From positions 2,754,289 to 2,818,288 of the forward strand of contig NC_031479.1 in NCBI RefSeq assembly GCF_000006565.2: a stretch of DNA of 64,000 nucleotides. The letters run 5' to 3'. The notes under the pieces are model-generated. The model ran no database searches, had not been told where the DNA came from, and saw only the letters and a program-made list of their open reading frames with translations. This DNA comes from Toxoplasma gondii ME49. Its lineage: Eukaryota; Apicomplexa; Conoidasida; Eucoccidiorida; Sarcocystidae. The translations under genes and the position numbers were made by a program. Of this stretch, positions 13,166 to 24,600 are shown piece after piece. Within the stretch, counting starts at the first letter, position 1. Every line of letters begins with the position of its first letter.

Positions 13166-14414
13166 ATGCAGCGATCATACGGACTGTGCATCAAGATGAA
13201 AAGGGAACCTGAGTCTCGCCGCTGTCGCTTGTCTCGACAGTTGCCAGCGGGGACAGACCCTGGTTTCTACATCCTACGTCCATCTGAGGCACTGGAGATG
13301 CGGCAAGCCGGGATCGGTGTCCACATCTGCGCCATCGGGGTGCAGTCCGGGCTTTTCAGTTGCCGAGGACACGAGATTCTGGATGGGCACACGTAGTACG
13401 GGCAGCGTTCGCCTTTTTTGAAAGCCGTGCTACCTTCACCATTGAGTGACGTTGCTTGTCCCCACTGTTGTATCGTGAGTTGGTGACTTGGCGAGCATAC
13501 AACAGACTCTTCCTAGAAAACCTTCCGTCCCAAGCATCGTGTGAGTGGTAGAAAGTATGCGGCATTTTTCAATGTTTTGGATGCCGTGCTTCAATAAACC
13601 TGAAAAGTGGAAAAATTACAGCTTCGACTCTGAATTCCTTGCTGATTCACAATCGCCGGTTCGTGGTGTCGGGAAATGTGCCCGACTGAGCTACCAGAAC
13701 GCACCTTGTCTTGTAGGCATAACTGTGGACCACCACTTCAGGTACGCTTGGGGCGGATCAATGTGGTCGCTGCTCTGTAGCGCTACAGTCGCATCAAAAT
13801 AGGGCGTCTGCAGGTTGTTCGGCTCGAATCGAACACAGAGACAGCTGGGATAATGAGAGACGTGTGCTTTTTACATTGCGATGTGAACTGAAACCCCCTG
13901 TTTTCGGATATGTGGACGCATGCTACCCCTTTGTTGGACACGGCATATGATAGGAGTGTTTCTGAACAGATGTACGGCTAATCATAAAGATGTCCCTTAT
14001 AGGGTAAAACATACTGGGTGATGGTATTTCTTGCCGAGGTCTACTGATCGCACACAAGAACGCACAACGTCCGCCACCGTTGACTTGTCGCTGAAGGGAA
14101 TAAGCACATTGGTCCAGCGATGCGCTGTCCTCGCACGGTGCTGGAATGAACATTTCGGTTGCGACCAAGGATGCGCCACTATTCTTGATAGATCTTTTTT
14201 CCTGCCTGAGCATTAGCAGCTGCAAGAAAACAGTTTCGTGATCGGATCGCGGAGCTTATAGGTGAACTGGTGTGCCGGCAGTGTCCGTACAGTCCGAACA
14301 AATGGGTGCATCAGCAGTGCACCGCAGGCGAAGGGCACCTTGTTTTGCCTTGAAACAATGCAAGGCCGACAATGCTTCTTATGGTTGCGGTGCCACTGAG
14401 TTGTATTCAGCATA
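13166..14414. other. intergenic region, no gene supported
   Basis: Presumed 3'UTR of the RBM39-like gene and 5' flank of the EGF-repeat gene. It holds scattered ORFs below 100 codons without recognisable domains. An open stretch at 13545-13802 on the plus strand is mildly coding-like but unsupported. Confidence 0.4.
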
Positions 14415-15988
14415 ATGAAGAAGTTTACTGCAGTGTCTTACGTTTTTCTCTCGTCCGGCATGATTGTAGCTAACGCCGGAAGATTTGACCCAACAGTCCT
14501 GAGTGTCCTTTCCCACCGGTCTCGCGCGGATGACCAACGGCTAACACGTCCCTGTTTCAATGGTTGCTCCGGACAAGGTTCGCGATTCATTAGCGCTCCA
14601 CTGTGTTTGTTTAAAGCGTGTGTTTTGGCTCCAGGAGTCTGCACTGTGCAAGGCTGTGCATGTTACCCAGGGTGGAGCGGGGATGACTGCACTGTGCGAG
14701 CTTGCCCTTCAAATTGCAACCAGCAAGGAATATGCATTGCCGGAGTATGCAAATGCCTGGACAAATTTGCTGGAGTTGACTGCGGGTAACGGTATTCGTG
14801 AGCGCGTGCTGAAGCAGACAACAATATTTCTGGGAAATGCAGCGTTGTCAAATGTGCTAGAAGTACAAACACAAGGCGCTTAGCACACCAGTGAATTCAT
14901 GAATTGGGGGCTCGTGACCAGACTGCTCCGGGCACGGCGATTGCCAGGGCGGCGAATGCATGTCAGTTAACAATAAAGGCACGGGTGTCACTTTGTTGCA
15001 AGCATCGGATGCAGATGTCGTCCGCCTTGGACTGGTCATGACTGTGCAACTCAACGCTGTGCCGACAAGTGCGGTGTACATGGTAAGTCGATATTTGCCG
15101 TAATCCTAACCCATTGCTTGTTAGCGACTAACAACAGGGGACTGTGACCCTGCAACTGGTAATTGTGTTTGCCATCCCCATTACGGTGGCGACAACTGTG
15201 CTGAGCATCGCTGTCCAAGACTTTGCTCGGTACGCGGACCGGATGCGCAAACAATTCTACTCTGACGCACATCGTCAAACAGGGCAAAGGTGAATGCCTC
15301 CCCTCAGGGACGTGCCGCTGTTTCGCTGGATATGTGGGAGCAGGCAAGCGCACCAACATGCGTATTCGCAAAACCAAAAAAGCGTGGTATCTGAGCAGAC
15401 TGCGGCCGAGAAGCGTGCCCTCATAATTGCAGGTAAAGTTAGTGGAACGCGTACTAGGACGACGCTCCAGAGACTTTGTCGGTGCTTTTTCAGCGGGCGC
15501 GGAACCTGCGAAGACGAAGTCTGTCACTGTCTCGAAGGTACGCCGCAGCGAAACTGGTATGAACTCTTCCGCAATGTTCGGACAATGAACGATCAGGCTT
15601 TAGAGGCGTCGACTGCTCTTTCAAAATACCGATCGCTGGAAAAGTAAATGCCGGTGCAAGTAATTCGGACACGTAGGAGCTGAGCAGCGTGACAGTTTAG
15701 CTGTAATTGTTAACAGGCACAAAATGCCCAGGCGACGGAAAGTGTTCGGGTCGAGGGTCGTGCTACGAAGGTAAGGGTGTATTTCCTTTGTAGGCGTTGG
15801 GTAGTTTCCGATGCGCGTTCTGTGTCAGGGACTTGCATATGCAATGCAGGTGAAGAACACACAGGAGGTCTGCAAGCATATAAGTATCAGTCACGTGTCA
15901 ATCAGGATTTGTTGGGCCGATATGTGACAGGCTGGACCCCACACTGTTTGCGAAGACTTGCCGGTCAAAGAGCATTCTGTATCTGTAG
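14415..15988 (+). CDS. secreted tenascin-type EGF-repeat protein, 13 exons, 292 aa
   Basis: Exons: 14415-14577, 14635-14785, 14843-14862, 14922-14961, 15015-15082, 15138-15229, 15283-15343, 15399-15432, 15494-15537, 15606-15653, 15717-15770, 15829-15849, 15906-15988. Lengths total 879 nt and every junction keeps phase. Splicing restores successive EGF-like cassettes of the form C-x-NCSGHGDC-x-GEC-x-C-x-PPWTGHDC, also CSGRGTCEDEVCHC and CSGRGSCYEGTCIC. ATG starts a hydrophobic signal peptide (about residues 4-20). No transmembrane segment or anchor is seen, so it is probably secreted or carried in the secretory pathway. Introns are only 53-68 bp; one uses a GC donor (15344). Two exons are 20-21 nt. 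The last exon is uncertain: a 57-bp intron near 15963 would move the stop to about 16038. Function unknown; EGF arrays usually mediate adhesion or protein contacts. Confidence 0.8.
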
Positions 15989-18625
15989 CGGCTGGCGGAA
16001 AACTCAACTTGCGCTTTAAGAAACAGACATATCGCTTAAACACGACGACAATGTAGATATTTACAAATACACTTGGTTACAAACCCGTAGCCTGTACAGG
16101 GCCCACCAGACACTTTTTTGGAACACACGAAGCATATGGATCAGTGGTGAAACATAATAAATGGAGATGATTCACCGATAACACTGAAACGGGTTCATTT
16201 GTGACAGTACATCTGGTATGTGAGCTACCTCCTTCCGTGTGAACTTGAGTGTTCAGTTCATATAATTAGGATATACTTTTTCTGTTGACACCTCTTCCAA
16301 CTCACCCTCATATCCAATACTACATGAGTGCGTGCACCGTCCTGCTGGAGAAGGTATTCATGTTCGTTTTGCGGGTTGTCAACATTCTACAAGACCAGCT
16401 AGTTGTGTCGCGGTACAGTTACTGAGCTGAAACCTGGAATGTTACCCTCACTTCAGCCATGATGCTCCCTGGTCCGCCTTTACAAAGGAAACTCTAAACG
16501 ATGCTCGTGAAGACGTCAGTCTAGCCTATTCGAGCGAGTTCAATGGCGTTCCTACTATGTTTTGTTTTCTTCGGCGGCGCGCCTTTCACGGTCAGCGCGC
16601 TACAGGAGTTGTCATAACGGCGGTATAGCTAGGATTAGAATGGATACACTTTCAAGCAAGCGCCAGAACCTTCCAATGAGGGCAGGAGTTCTTGAAGCCG
16701 TGAATGCCTGTCCGGCATCAACCCTTCCCAGTTCCTAGAAAAATTGCTCGTGGCATCTTGACAACGTGCAGATGGAGTAGCGTTACCCCTGTGCGTGGTC
16801 GCGAAGACCGGCATAAATTGCCCCCTGCTTATCGCCTTCTGGTTCGTGTTTCTAACAATGACTTGCTTATCTGAGAACAGCCGACCGGCCGCTTCTGGGT
16901 TTCCAACTACCCGGATCGCCAGGCTCTCTGGCGGGAGTTCTTTTTCCATCGTCAGGCACCTCTTCACTCAGACGCGATAACCTTCCCTTCCTCCGCCTAG
17001 CACTTCTAGGTTCTGAGTATGCGGTTCTACGGAAGAAAAATGATAATAATAGCAGCGGTTGTTTCGCTGACAAAAGAAGTGTCCGCGATTCGTCGGTATA
17101 CGGTTGGCAAGCGCCCGCTAATTTCTACTGTCTCCCGCTGGCTGGGAGAACCCAACGGCGGCAACTCGATTTTCTTTCCTCTGTGCAAAGAAAAGCCACA
17201 CGGAGGTCACCTGCTTTTTATCATATGGACGAACAGGTTTGTCTATTCCATGTGGACCTGAGCTCATTTGAGCGACTGTTGTAGTCAGCCCGCCGGTGTC
17301 CGAGGAGTATCCTAGTGTATCTCTTTTCGGCAGTTCGTGAAAAGTCTGGCTGCCTCTCGCGTTTCACCACTTACACCACCCCCGTAGAAACGTTGCTACA
17401 GCGTGCCACGGCGTCTCCAACTCAGACTACCAGCGCAGAATTCCCTGCGGACCTCCCCTCATTTAATGTCGTATTCTCAGGAGTCATCCAAAAGGAACTT
17501 CACATTAGCCTTTGAAGAGCGAGAGGGTCATGAAACAGACGTTTCTTTCGGACCTGTGGCTCCGACCTGGTGTGCCAGCGGCGTAGAGTCTGCGCATGCG
17601 AGCGATGAGGCCTCTGCGTCCCTAGCGGTCGCGATTTGGGACGGTCGCGCGAAGTAATCGCACATGACTAACCCCCTCTGGCGCTTCAAGACTGAGAGAG
17701 GATAGCCCTTTGCGTCGGGAGACAGTTTGTAACTGAAAAGTGAAATCAGAGTCTGCATGCGCAGGCAGTAAACGGATCGCGTTTAAAGATTTCGACGAAC
17801 ACAGGAAAGAACATCGGGAATCCGCACGGCGCGGGTAGCTCTCATGTGGACGCGCGGCAGTTCCGGGCGTCGGTCGAGTCTTGGTTGCCACCCTTTTTTG
17901 TCACAAGTGAACAGCGCCCTTTGTCCTTCCGTTGTTCTTTCCGCTGACTTTTCCTGCGAGTCTGCGGACTTTTAGCGAAGAGCTAAGCCTTCGCGCCTGT
18001 GTGGCAGGACACATCGAGCTTTTTCCACTGCCTACCGTTGAGGAGGGGGAAACGGGAGACACTCGCTTTTCCGTCTTCCCCCTCCGCCACACACGACAGA
18101 ACGCGACTTTGGTGGAGACAGGTGTTGTGTACGTATGCATCAGAACCCTTCAATCTCTGCCGACAGGAGAGGACTCTCTTGCGCCTTTTTTCCTCTTCGT
18201 AGGCGGGGCTGCCTCTCCACTGCGGTGCCACCAAGTTGATTCTCGGGTCTGAGGGCCCCGGCGGGACTCTCTGTATAGCCACAGGTGTTTCTCCCTCGAA
18301 ATCGCTTGTTTCGACGTAATTCAATCGGCAAACGAGAGTTCTATTTGCACGGCGGATCGTGCATCCGGAAACCCCATTAGTAGCGCCGCCCTTCCAACTG
18401 CGCGACAGCTCAAAACCACGAGGCCGGAGGTGCTGTCCTTCGATTTTTTGCAAGGAACGCACAGTATACCGCCGGGAAGGCTGTTTTGAGGCTGTTGCCT
18501 CCACCGGAGAAAACGCGTCTATTTCGAGGTTTCGACGACGGCAGTCGCCACTGCCTCACACACAAGAAACTACGGACACGTGATTTCAAAGTCCTGGTCC
18601 TCTACTTAGCTCACAGGCATCGACG
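15989..18625. other. intergenic region and 5' flank of the eIF4E-like gene
   Basis: 2.6 kb without a recognisable gene. A hydrophobic open stretch at 16795-16980 (plus, no ATG) and an overlapping minus-strand open stretch at 16635-16967 are weakly coding-like but have no family match. The right-hand kilobase probably contains promoter and leader of the eIF4E-like gene. Confidence 0.4.
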
Positions 18626-21600
18626 ATGGCCTCGTCTGCGTTCTCAAGCTCTCCCGCTTGCAGTGCTCCTTCCAGCGGCGTCGTGGACTCTCGCCCCAAG
18701 CCGTGTGTTCCCGATCCCGAAAGTGACGAACAGACATGTTGTGGAACGGCAGGCAAGGAGCCTCAGAATCTCTCACCTACGAAGATCAGGAGCGTTTCTC
18801 TAGACGGTTCGACGGAGATTTCGGACTCCTTCTCTTCTGCGTCCGTCACCATCAACGCGCCTGCATGTGTCTCCCTCGAACAAGGTCTTCAGGTCTGCTC
18901 ACAGCTTTCCTGGGTCTCTCTGTCACTGCAGGACGAACGGAACTGTCCAGAGGCGTGCTTCGCCATTGCAGGGACAAACCGAACTCCGGAATGCCAACGC
19001 AGTTACCTAGAACATGACGAACTCTTCTCGCCAGCATCCGCGACGGCTGGCAGCCTTCCCTCCTGTCCGTGCTCGCCGTCTGTCAGCACCAGGATGTGCA
19101 GCCCGCGTGGACATGGTGCCTGTACACCTCGCGCAAGATGCGTTCCGAGGCCGCCGACCTTGACCTTGCCTCCCCAGGTGGCGGATGCTCGCAAGGGGAA
19201 TCCTCAAGCGGACTCTGCAGTCAACGAGTTCTTGCCTGCATGCGTCTTTACAAGTCAGAGACAAAGTAGCGCCGAGACACGTCTCTCTGCTGACCCTTCG
19301 ACAGTGGGGGTTGACCAGCCGTCGGTGGCAAACAACCCAACACAGTTCGGAGCTGAGGGGGGCTGTAGAAAGGAACCTCGGGAGGGAGCCTGCGAGAGGA
19401 ACGACGCCAGTAACAGGAGAGCGAGCCCAACAGGCGGACCTGAACAGGCAGCCGCGACGGAAAATGACGGAGGCAAGCTCCAAAAAGCTGCTGACGTCCG
19501 TGAAGAGGGGAGAACCGCGGACCCGCACGCAGTGGCGGTTTCGCCGCTACCTTCAAGGGATTCAAACGCCAGTGCTCCGGCTCTGGCTGATTCTGAGTTG
19601 GTCAGGAGCCCCGTAGCTCTCGTTCCACCGACAAACCCCGCGTCTGTGACAACTAAAAAGAGTGACAAAGAAGCGTTTCGAATCGGGGACAGACAGGAAG
19701 CAGAAGCCCGAGAGAGTGCCTCAGCATTCCTGCAGCTTTCGCCTGTTATTCCAGAGAGGCAGGAGGCTGCTGGTGGGATGCCCCTCTCGTCGCCGAGTCG
19801 CGGGACAGAAGGGACAACGGTGAGTCTGAAGTTGAGCGCGGATCTAACCTGTTTCTCACCCTCTCTGTCAGAGAGGACGACGGCGGCTGCGATGACCGGA
19901 ACTCCTTCTTGCGACCTCGACAGCCGCGGAAGCTTCTCTTCCGATGTATGCAAGCAGCCGTTCTCCGGTCTCTCGGATGCCTCGCCCTTGTCGCACTCGA
20001 GTCCAGACGAACGCGCAGGGAAAGCGGGACTCGTCTGCTGCTCGGCTGCAGCGTCAAACGACGACGCGGGTTTCCTTTCCCCCGGAATTTGCCCAGCAGG
20101 CCACTCGCTGTCCACTACGGAAAGTGCTGGCTCGATTCGATCTCCCTCGACGCCCCCACGGTTGGAGGCAGAGTCTCCGGAGTACGGCCCTCCTCGCTCC
20201 CTGTCTCCGGAGGCATCCGCGCACCAGAGGTTGCCTGCTCCAAACGAAGAAGCCGCGCTACCCTCGGCCTACGCCGCTCGCTGCGACTCCGAGGAACTCT
20301 ATGTCCTTCCAACCACACGCGACGACCGCACGACCCCGAAGGCCGTTCTCGCCTCGCAGGAGGAAGAGACACCGATGGCGGGGTCGGCGCGGCGCCGGTG
20401 GGCCTCCTTCGATGTCCAGGACTCAGACACGGACCTCTTCGACGACGACACTTGCGGAGAGTCGGATTTGAACTCGAGTTTCGGTATCAGCGAAGCAGAC
20501 AACCGCAGTCGCCTAGGCAGCGGATCGAGAGTCTCTCGCGCGACAGCCCGCCTTCCTCGAAGAGAGGCAAAAAGAAGCTGCGAGGGCCCCCAGGCCCTAC
20601 AGCGGCTCGGGGCGTCTCTGAAGGCGGGGCGTGGGAAGGGAAAGCCTAGCTTAGGGGCAGACAGAACAGGGAGAAAAGGCGGAGTGGATGCGTCGAAGGA
20701 GTCGGCGGCATGCGGCCTCTTGTCGATCCAGAGAGCAGGAGATTCGCACGCATTTGCGACTGCTTTTGCAGGCTACAATCGCTTCTCCGCCCTCAGCAAC
20801 GGCGAGGCGAGGTCCGAGAAAGATGCGAGCCAGTTAGTGCATGCTGGCGAGGAGGCTCGAACCAAGGCCCAGGGGGCTCGAGAGCGCGGGCGACAGCTAA
20901 ACAAGGGACACGAAGCGGAGGCGCTCACTGCAGGAAGCAAGAACCGAGATGTGCGCGACTCTCTCCTTGGAGACAGACTCGGAAAGGCGAGTGGAGACAC
21001 TGGAGACAGGCTCCCGGGCGCGTCTCTTGAAGGATTCGAACTTTTCAGAAACACCCTCACTCTCCAGCTGCTCCAAGGGCGCGAACTCGGAGTTCGCTTC
21101 GTTGAGGGCAGCGAGAAGGTCGAAGGCGGCTCAGAGCGAAAGCAAAGGGAAGAACAAGACGAGGGCTGGGTCGTGGCAGGAAGGAAGCGGAAACCCGTTG
21201 CAGAAGCTGGAGGCAGCCGACGCGCTGGCCGTGAGGTCGAAGGAAAGGGAAGAGGGAAACGCGACGAACGTCCCGTTGAGTGGATCGCTTGGTGAGCAAA
21301 AGGAGAAGAGAAATCGTGGAGTTGCATGAATTGTCTTTGCTGCAGGGTGAGGGGGATTGTATCTCTCACATAGCTTCGACGAATGTCTCTCGGGTTTCCC
21401 TCTGAGCGCGAGCTGTGATTTTCTAGGCTTTCCACTCATGTGGCTTTTTCGCGTCAGTCCCTCAGAGAGTCGTGGAAACGAACAGGATAAAAAAGAGGAA
21501 GGAGTGCAGAAAAAAAGAAAGGATGAATATCGTATACACCCTATACTTGAAACACCGGCACTTGCATACAAACGTAGGTGAACAACTTGTAGACAAATCT

Positions 21601-24600
21601 TCGTTTTCAAAGAACCTGGATACCGCTCTACTCTGTGTGCACTCTTGCAGTGGTCGTGAAACGTTAGAAGAACTCAAAAAGGGCGTTTCAGTTTTGTGTT
21701 CGATCCCACTGTTCATGCTTTGTTAGTGGGATGCGCTGTGGGAGGCGTCTCCGCGTTCTCCATACGGCAGAAGTGAGGTTTTGTGAGGAAGAAAAAAAGG
21801 CATCAGACCTCGATTTGAAGCGAAATCGAGGTGAAGAATCAACTGAAAAAAGAAGTGATGCGCGGAAGACCAGGCATTCACTCAAAGACAGCAACTTTCT
21901 TTCAAAATTCAATATTTCTGCATGTGAGGGGACACAGTGTTTGTGCATGTGGACGTAGCGGTGCTTGCGTGTGTACGCCGATTAGGTTGTTTCCTTCTGA
22001 TAATCGACTGCCACCTGGACCTCGCTTTTCCACTGTGCATTGATCTGTGGCGTGTGCTTGGCTTTTCTCGCTTTTTTCGAAGGCTGGATCCATGCACGAG
22101 CGCGGGGAACGTGACGACTGCGTCGACAACTGGTCACAAGGCAACTGCGTCTCCATCGGTTTCCGCGGTCGACTCTGTGAGTGGCACAGAGAAGTCAGGG
22201 GACATGGAGAAAGGCGCGTACATGTCGAGAGACGGCGAAGACAGTGCACAAGACGGAGGCGCAGCGGAGACAACGGAAGAGCCTGTCTGCCCTAGTGGCC
22301 GAAAAGAAGGAAAGGAAGGAAAAGGAAAGAGCAGCGGCGCCGACGGGAAATCCGATGGATGCGGGGGAGCTGTGTCGCTGAGCAAGCAGCTTCAAGAGGA
22401 GTACGAACAAGGCCTCGAGAGAGTTGGTAAGGGGAAACTGGAGTGTATTCGAATGGTGACAGAAGTCTCCGTTTTTTTTCAGGTAGTTCCTGACATACGC
22501 CAGAAACACATGTCTCCTTTCTCTGCGTGTGCAGCAGAGAAAGTATTGTATATTCAGATGGTTGTATGCATGTACATATCTGGAAAAGCTGCAGAGAACT
22601 GCAGATGGATAGAGACCTGTGTAGAAAGCTGGGTCTATACAGTGAAGAGAGGAGGCAGGTGAGTGATTACGAGTTCTCTCAGGTGGAGAGGCGAAGGCGA
22701 AGCTGTTGGAGACATCTCAGACGAGCTGTTTTACGTCGCGTTTTGGAGGAAGTCGACATAAGCTGTCGAGTTACACAGATAATTCTGACAGGAGTCTTCA
22801 AATGTCTGTGGTTTTCGCAGTGAACTCTCGATCCTGAGTGTGGGAAGCGTCAAGGAAGTGTCGAGTTACACAGATAATTCTGACAGGAGTCTTCAAGTGT
22901 CTGTGGTTTTCGCAGTGAACTCTCGATCCTGAGTGTGGGAAGCGTCAAGGAAGTGTAGGCCATCTCTGTCTTTTAGACGGATCGGTGGTTGTGATTCTCT
23001 TTTCGTGTCCAGGAAGGATGTCCTCATGGACGGCAGTGTCTCCGTTCCTCGCTTGGTGGCTACCTGCGAGCGCCAGCCGAGGGAACCTCCACAATTTGTG
23101 CTTCTTCAAAAATCCAGTGAAGCCTCTCTGGGAGCACCCGGAGAACATCAAGGGAGGCCACTTCGCACTTCGGCGATTTGCAGCCAAAACTACTGTCCAG
23201 GTGCGTCTTCGTTGAGGAAACTCGAAGAGAACTTGTGCGATAAGCCTTGCCTACAAAGTTGGTGGCCATACTTCAGTTCTTCCTAACGAATTCACTCCCT
23301 GCGTGCTTGAAAAGGATAAAAAAAATCTGTACCCAAGGGCGACAGACGAGAGCAGAACAGGAGCGTCCGCTTGACACACTCGAGAAACTGCGTGCGGGCA
23401 AAAGTTTTTCGAGGCGCAGGCTTCCGGTAAATCCTGTCGGTCGACTTAGAGTCCGTGTAGACGATGGTGGAGAACATCGGAGCGGGTCTGACTTTGGTCT
23501 CCAGTCTTTTGTGTCCTGTCTCTGTTCTCGGTTTGCAGGAGATGTTTCTCCTCCTCGCAAGCACAGTTCTGAAAGACGAATCGGTGGGTGCAGTTCGTCA
23601 CTGCAACGGCATCGTTCTGTGCATTCGACATCACTGGCGAAAGCACAAAATCGAGGTGAGCGCTTGATTCAGCAGGTAGAAAGCGTTGCTTTCTCGACGC
23701 TTGAACTCCAGAAAAAGCTTCGCCACACCTTGTTTTTTTCAAGTGTTCTGGACGCGCGGCGCTACCAATGACGTCCGATGGAGCTTCGTTCTTACACTCG
23801 AAGGGGCTCTCTGCATACCGAATGAAACGCCTTTTCAAGGTACCAGAGGGTGGAAAGTTCGTTTGAGTCGAACTCAAGTTTTTCCCTTCTACTCCTCGGC
23901 GTTTTGCTGCGGTTGCTTCTCAAGGAACATTTTCCTTCTGGTTACAGATCTGTTGCTTCGTTGCAGACTGAGAAACGTTCGGGTCCCGGTGGTGTCATTC
24001 AGAGATCTCAGTTAAAAAGGAAGGCGTTCTGTTTGACTGTTTCCAAATCTTTCGGTAACCGCGTGCGCTTGTGCCTTCGTGCCTTTGCTTTTCAGTTCTG
24101 GACAGCATCGCTCGATAGCGGAGTTCTCGCGCAACAAGAAGGACTGCTGCGCCGCCTTCTCAGTCAGTTGCCGGGGAGCGCTGGACACGGCGTCGAATTG
24201 GAGTTCATCTCTCATCGCGAAGTCGTTCAGAGAAATCAAGTGAAGGTGCGCCTTGAAGATATGTCGCTGCAACTCAAGTCGCCTTTTGTGTTTTCGTTTC
24301 TCAACCTAAAAATACGTTCCGGGACCTCAGCAAGCGGCACGAAGGGCGTGTATCGAATAGGTCCAGAAGGCCGATGGAGCCGGTACTTGTTGTAGATGCG
24401 GAATTGGTTGAACAGTCAGAAACTCCGGCGGTTTGTTAGCTTGTCAGCACGTGAATGTGCCAGTGCGAGACAGCGTACTTAAGGTGACACGACAACCTAG
24501 AAGAGTATCTCTGGAGTTTCTGAGTTTCTGCTGAACTCGTTTTCACCGTTTTTAGGGTTTAGGCTAAGAGAGCAAAGCTGTGAAAATCCAAGGAACGCAA

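Noticed and set aside
14578..14634. Reading the first EGF intron as coding
   Set aside because: Its 57 bp are in frame without stop, but removal restores the compact cassette CSGQGVCTVQGC and matches the size of all neighbouring introns.
16635..16980. Overlapping open stretches on both strands near 16.8 kb
   Set aside because: Neither has splice-consistent extensions or a recognisable motif; evidence too thin for a feature.
18626..21295. Treating the 889-codon ORF as a stand-alone hypothetical protein ending in TGA
   Set aside because: The stop lies inside a GTGAGC donor; splicing to 22083 continues the frame and completes the first eIF4E strand.
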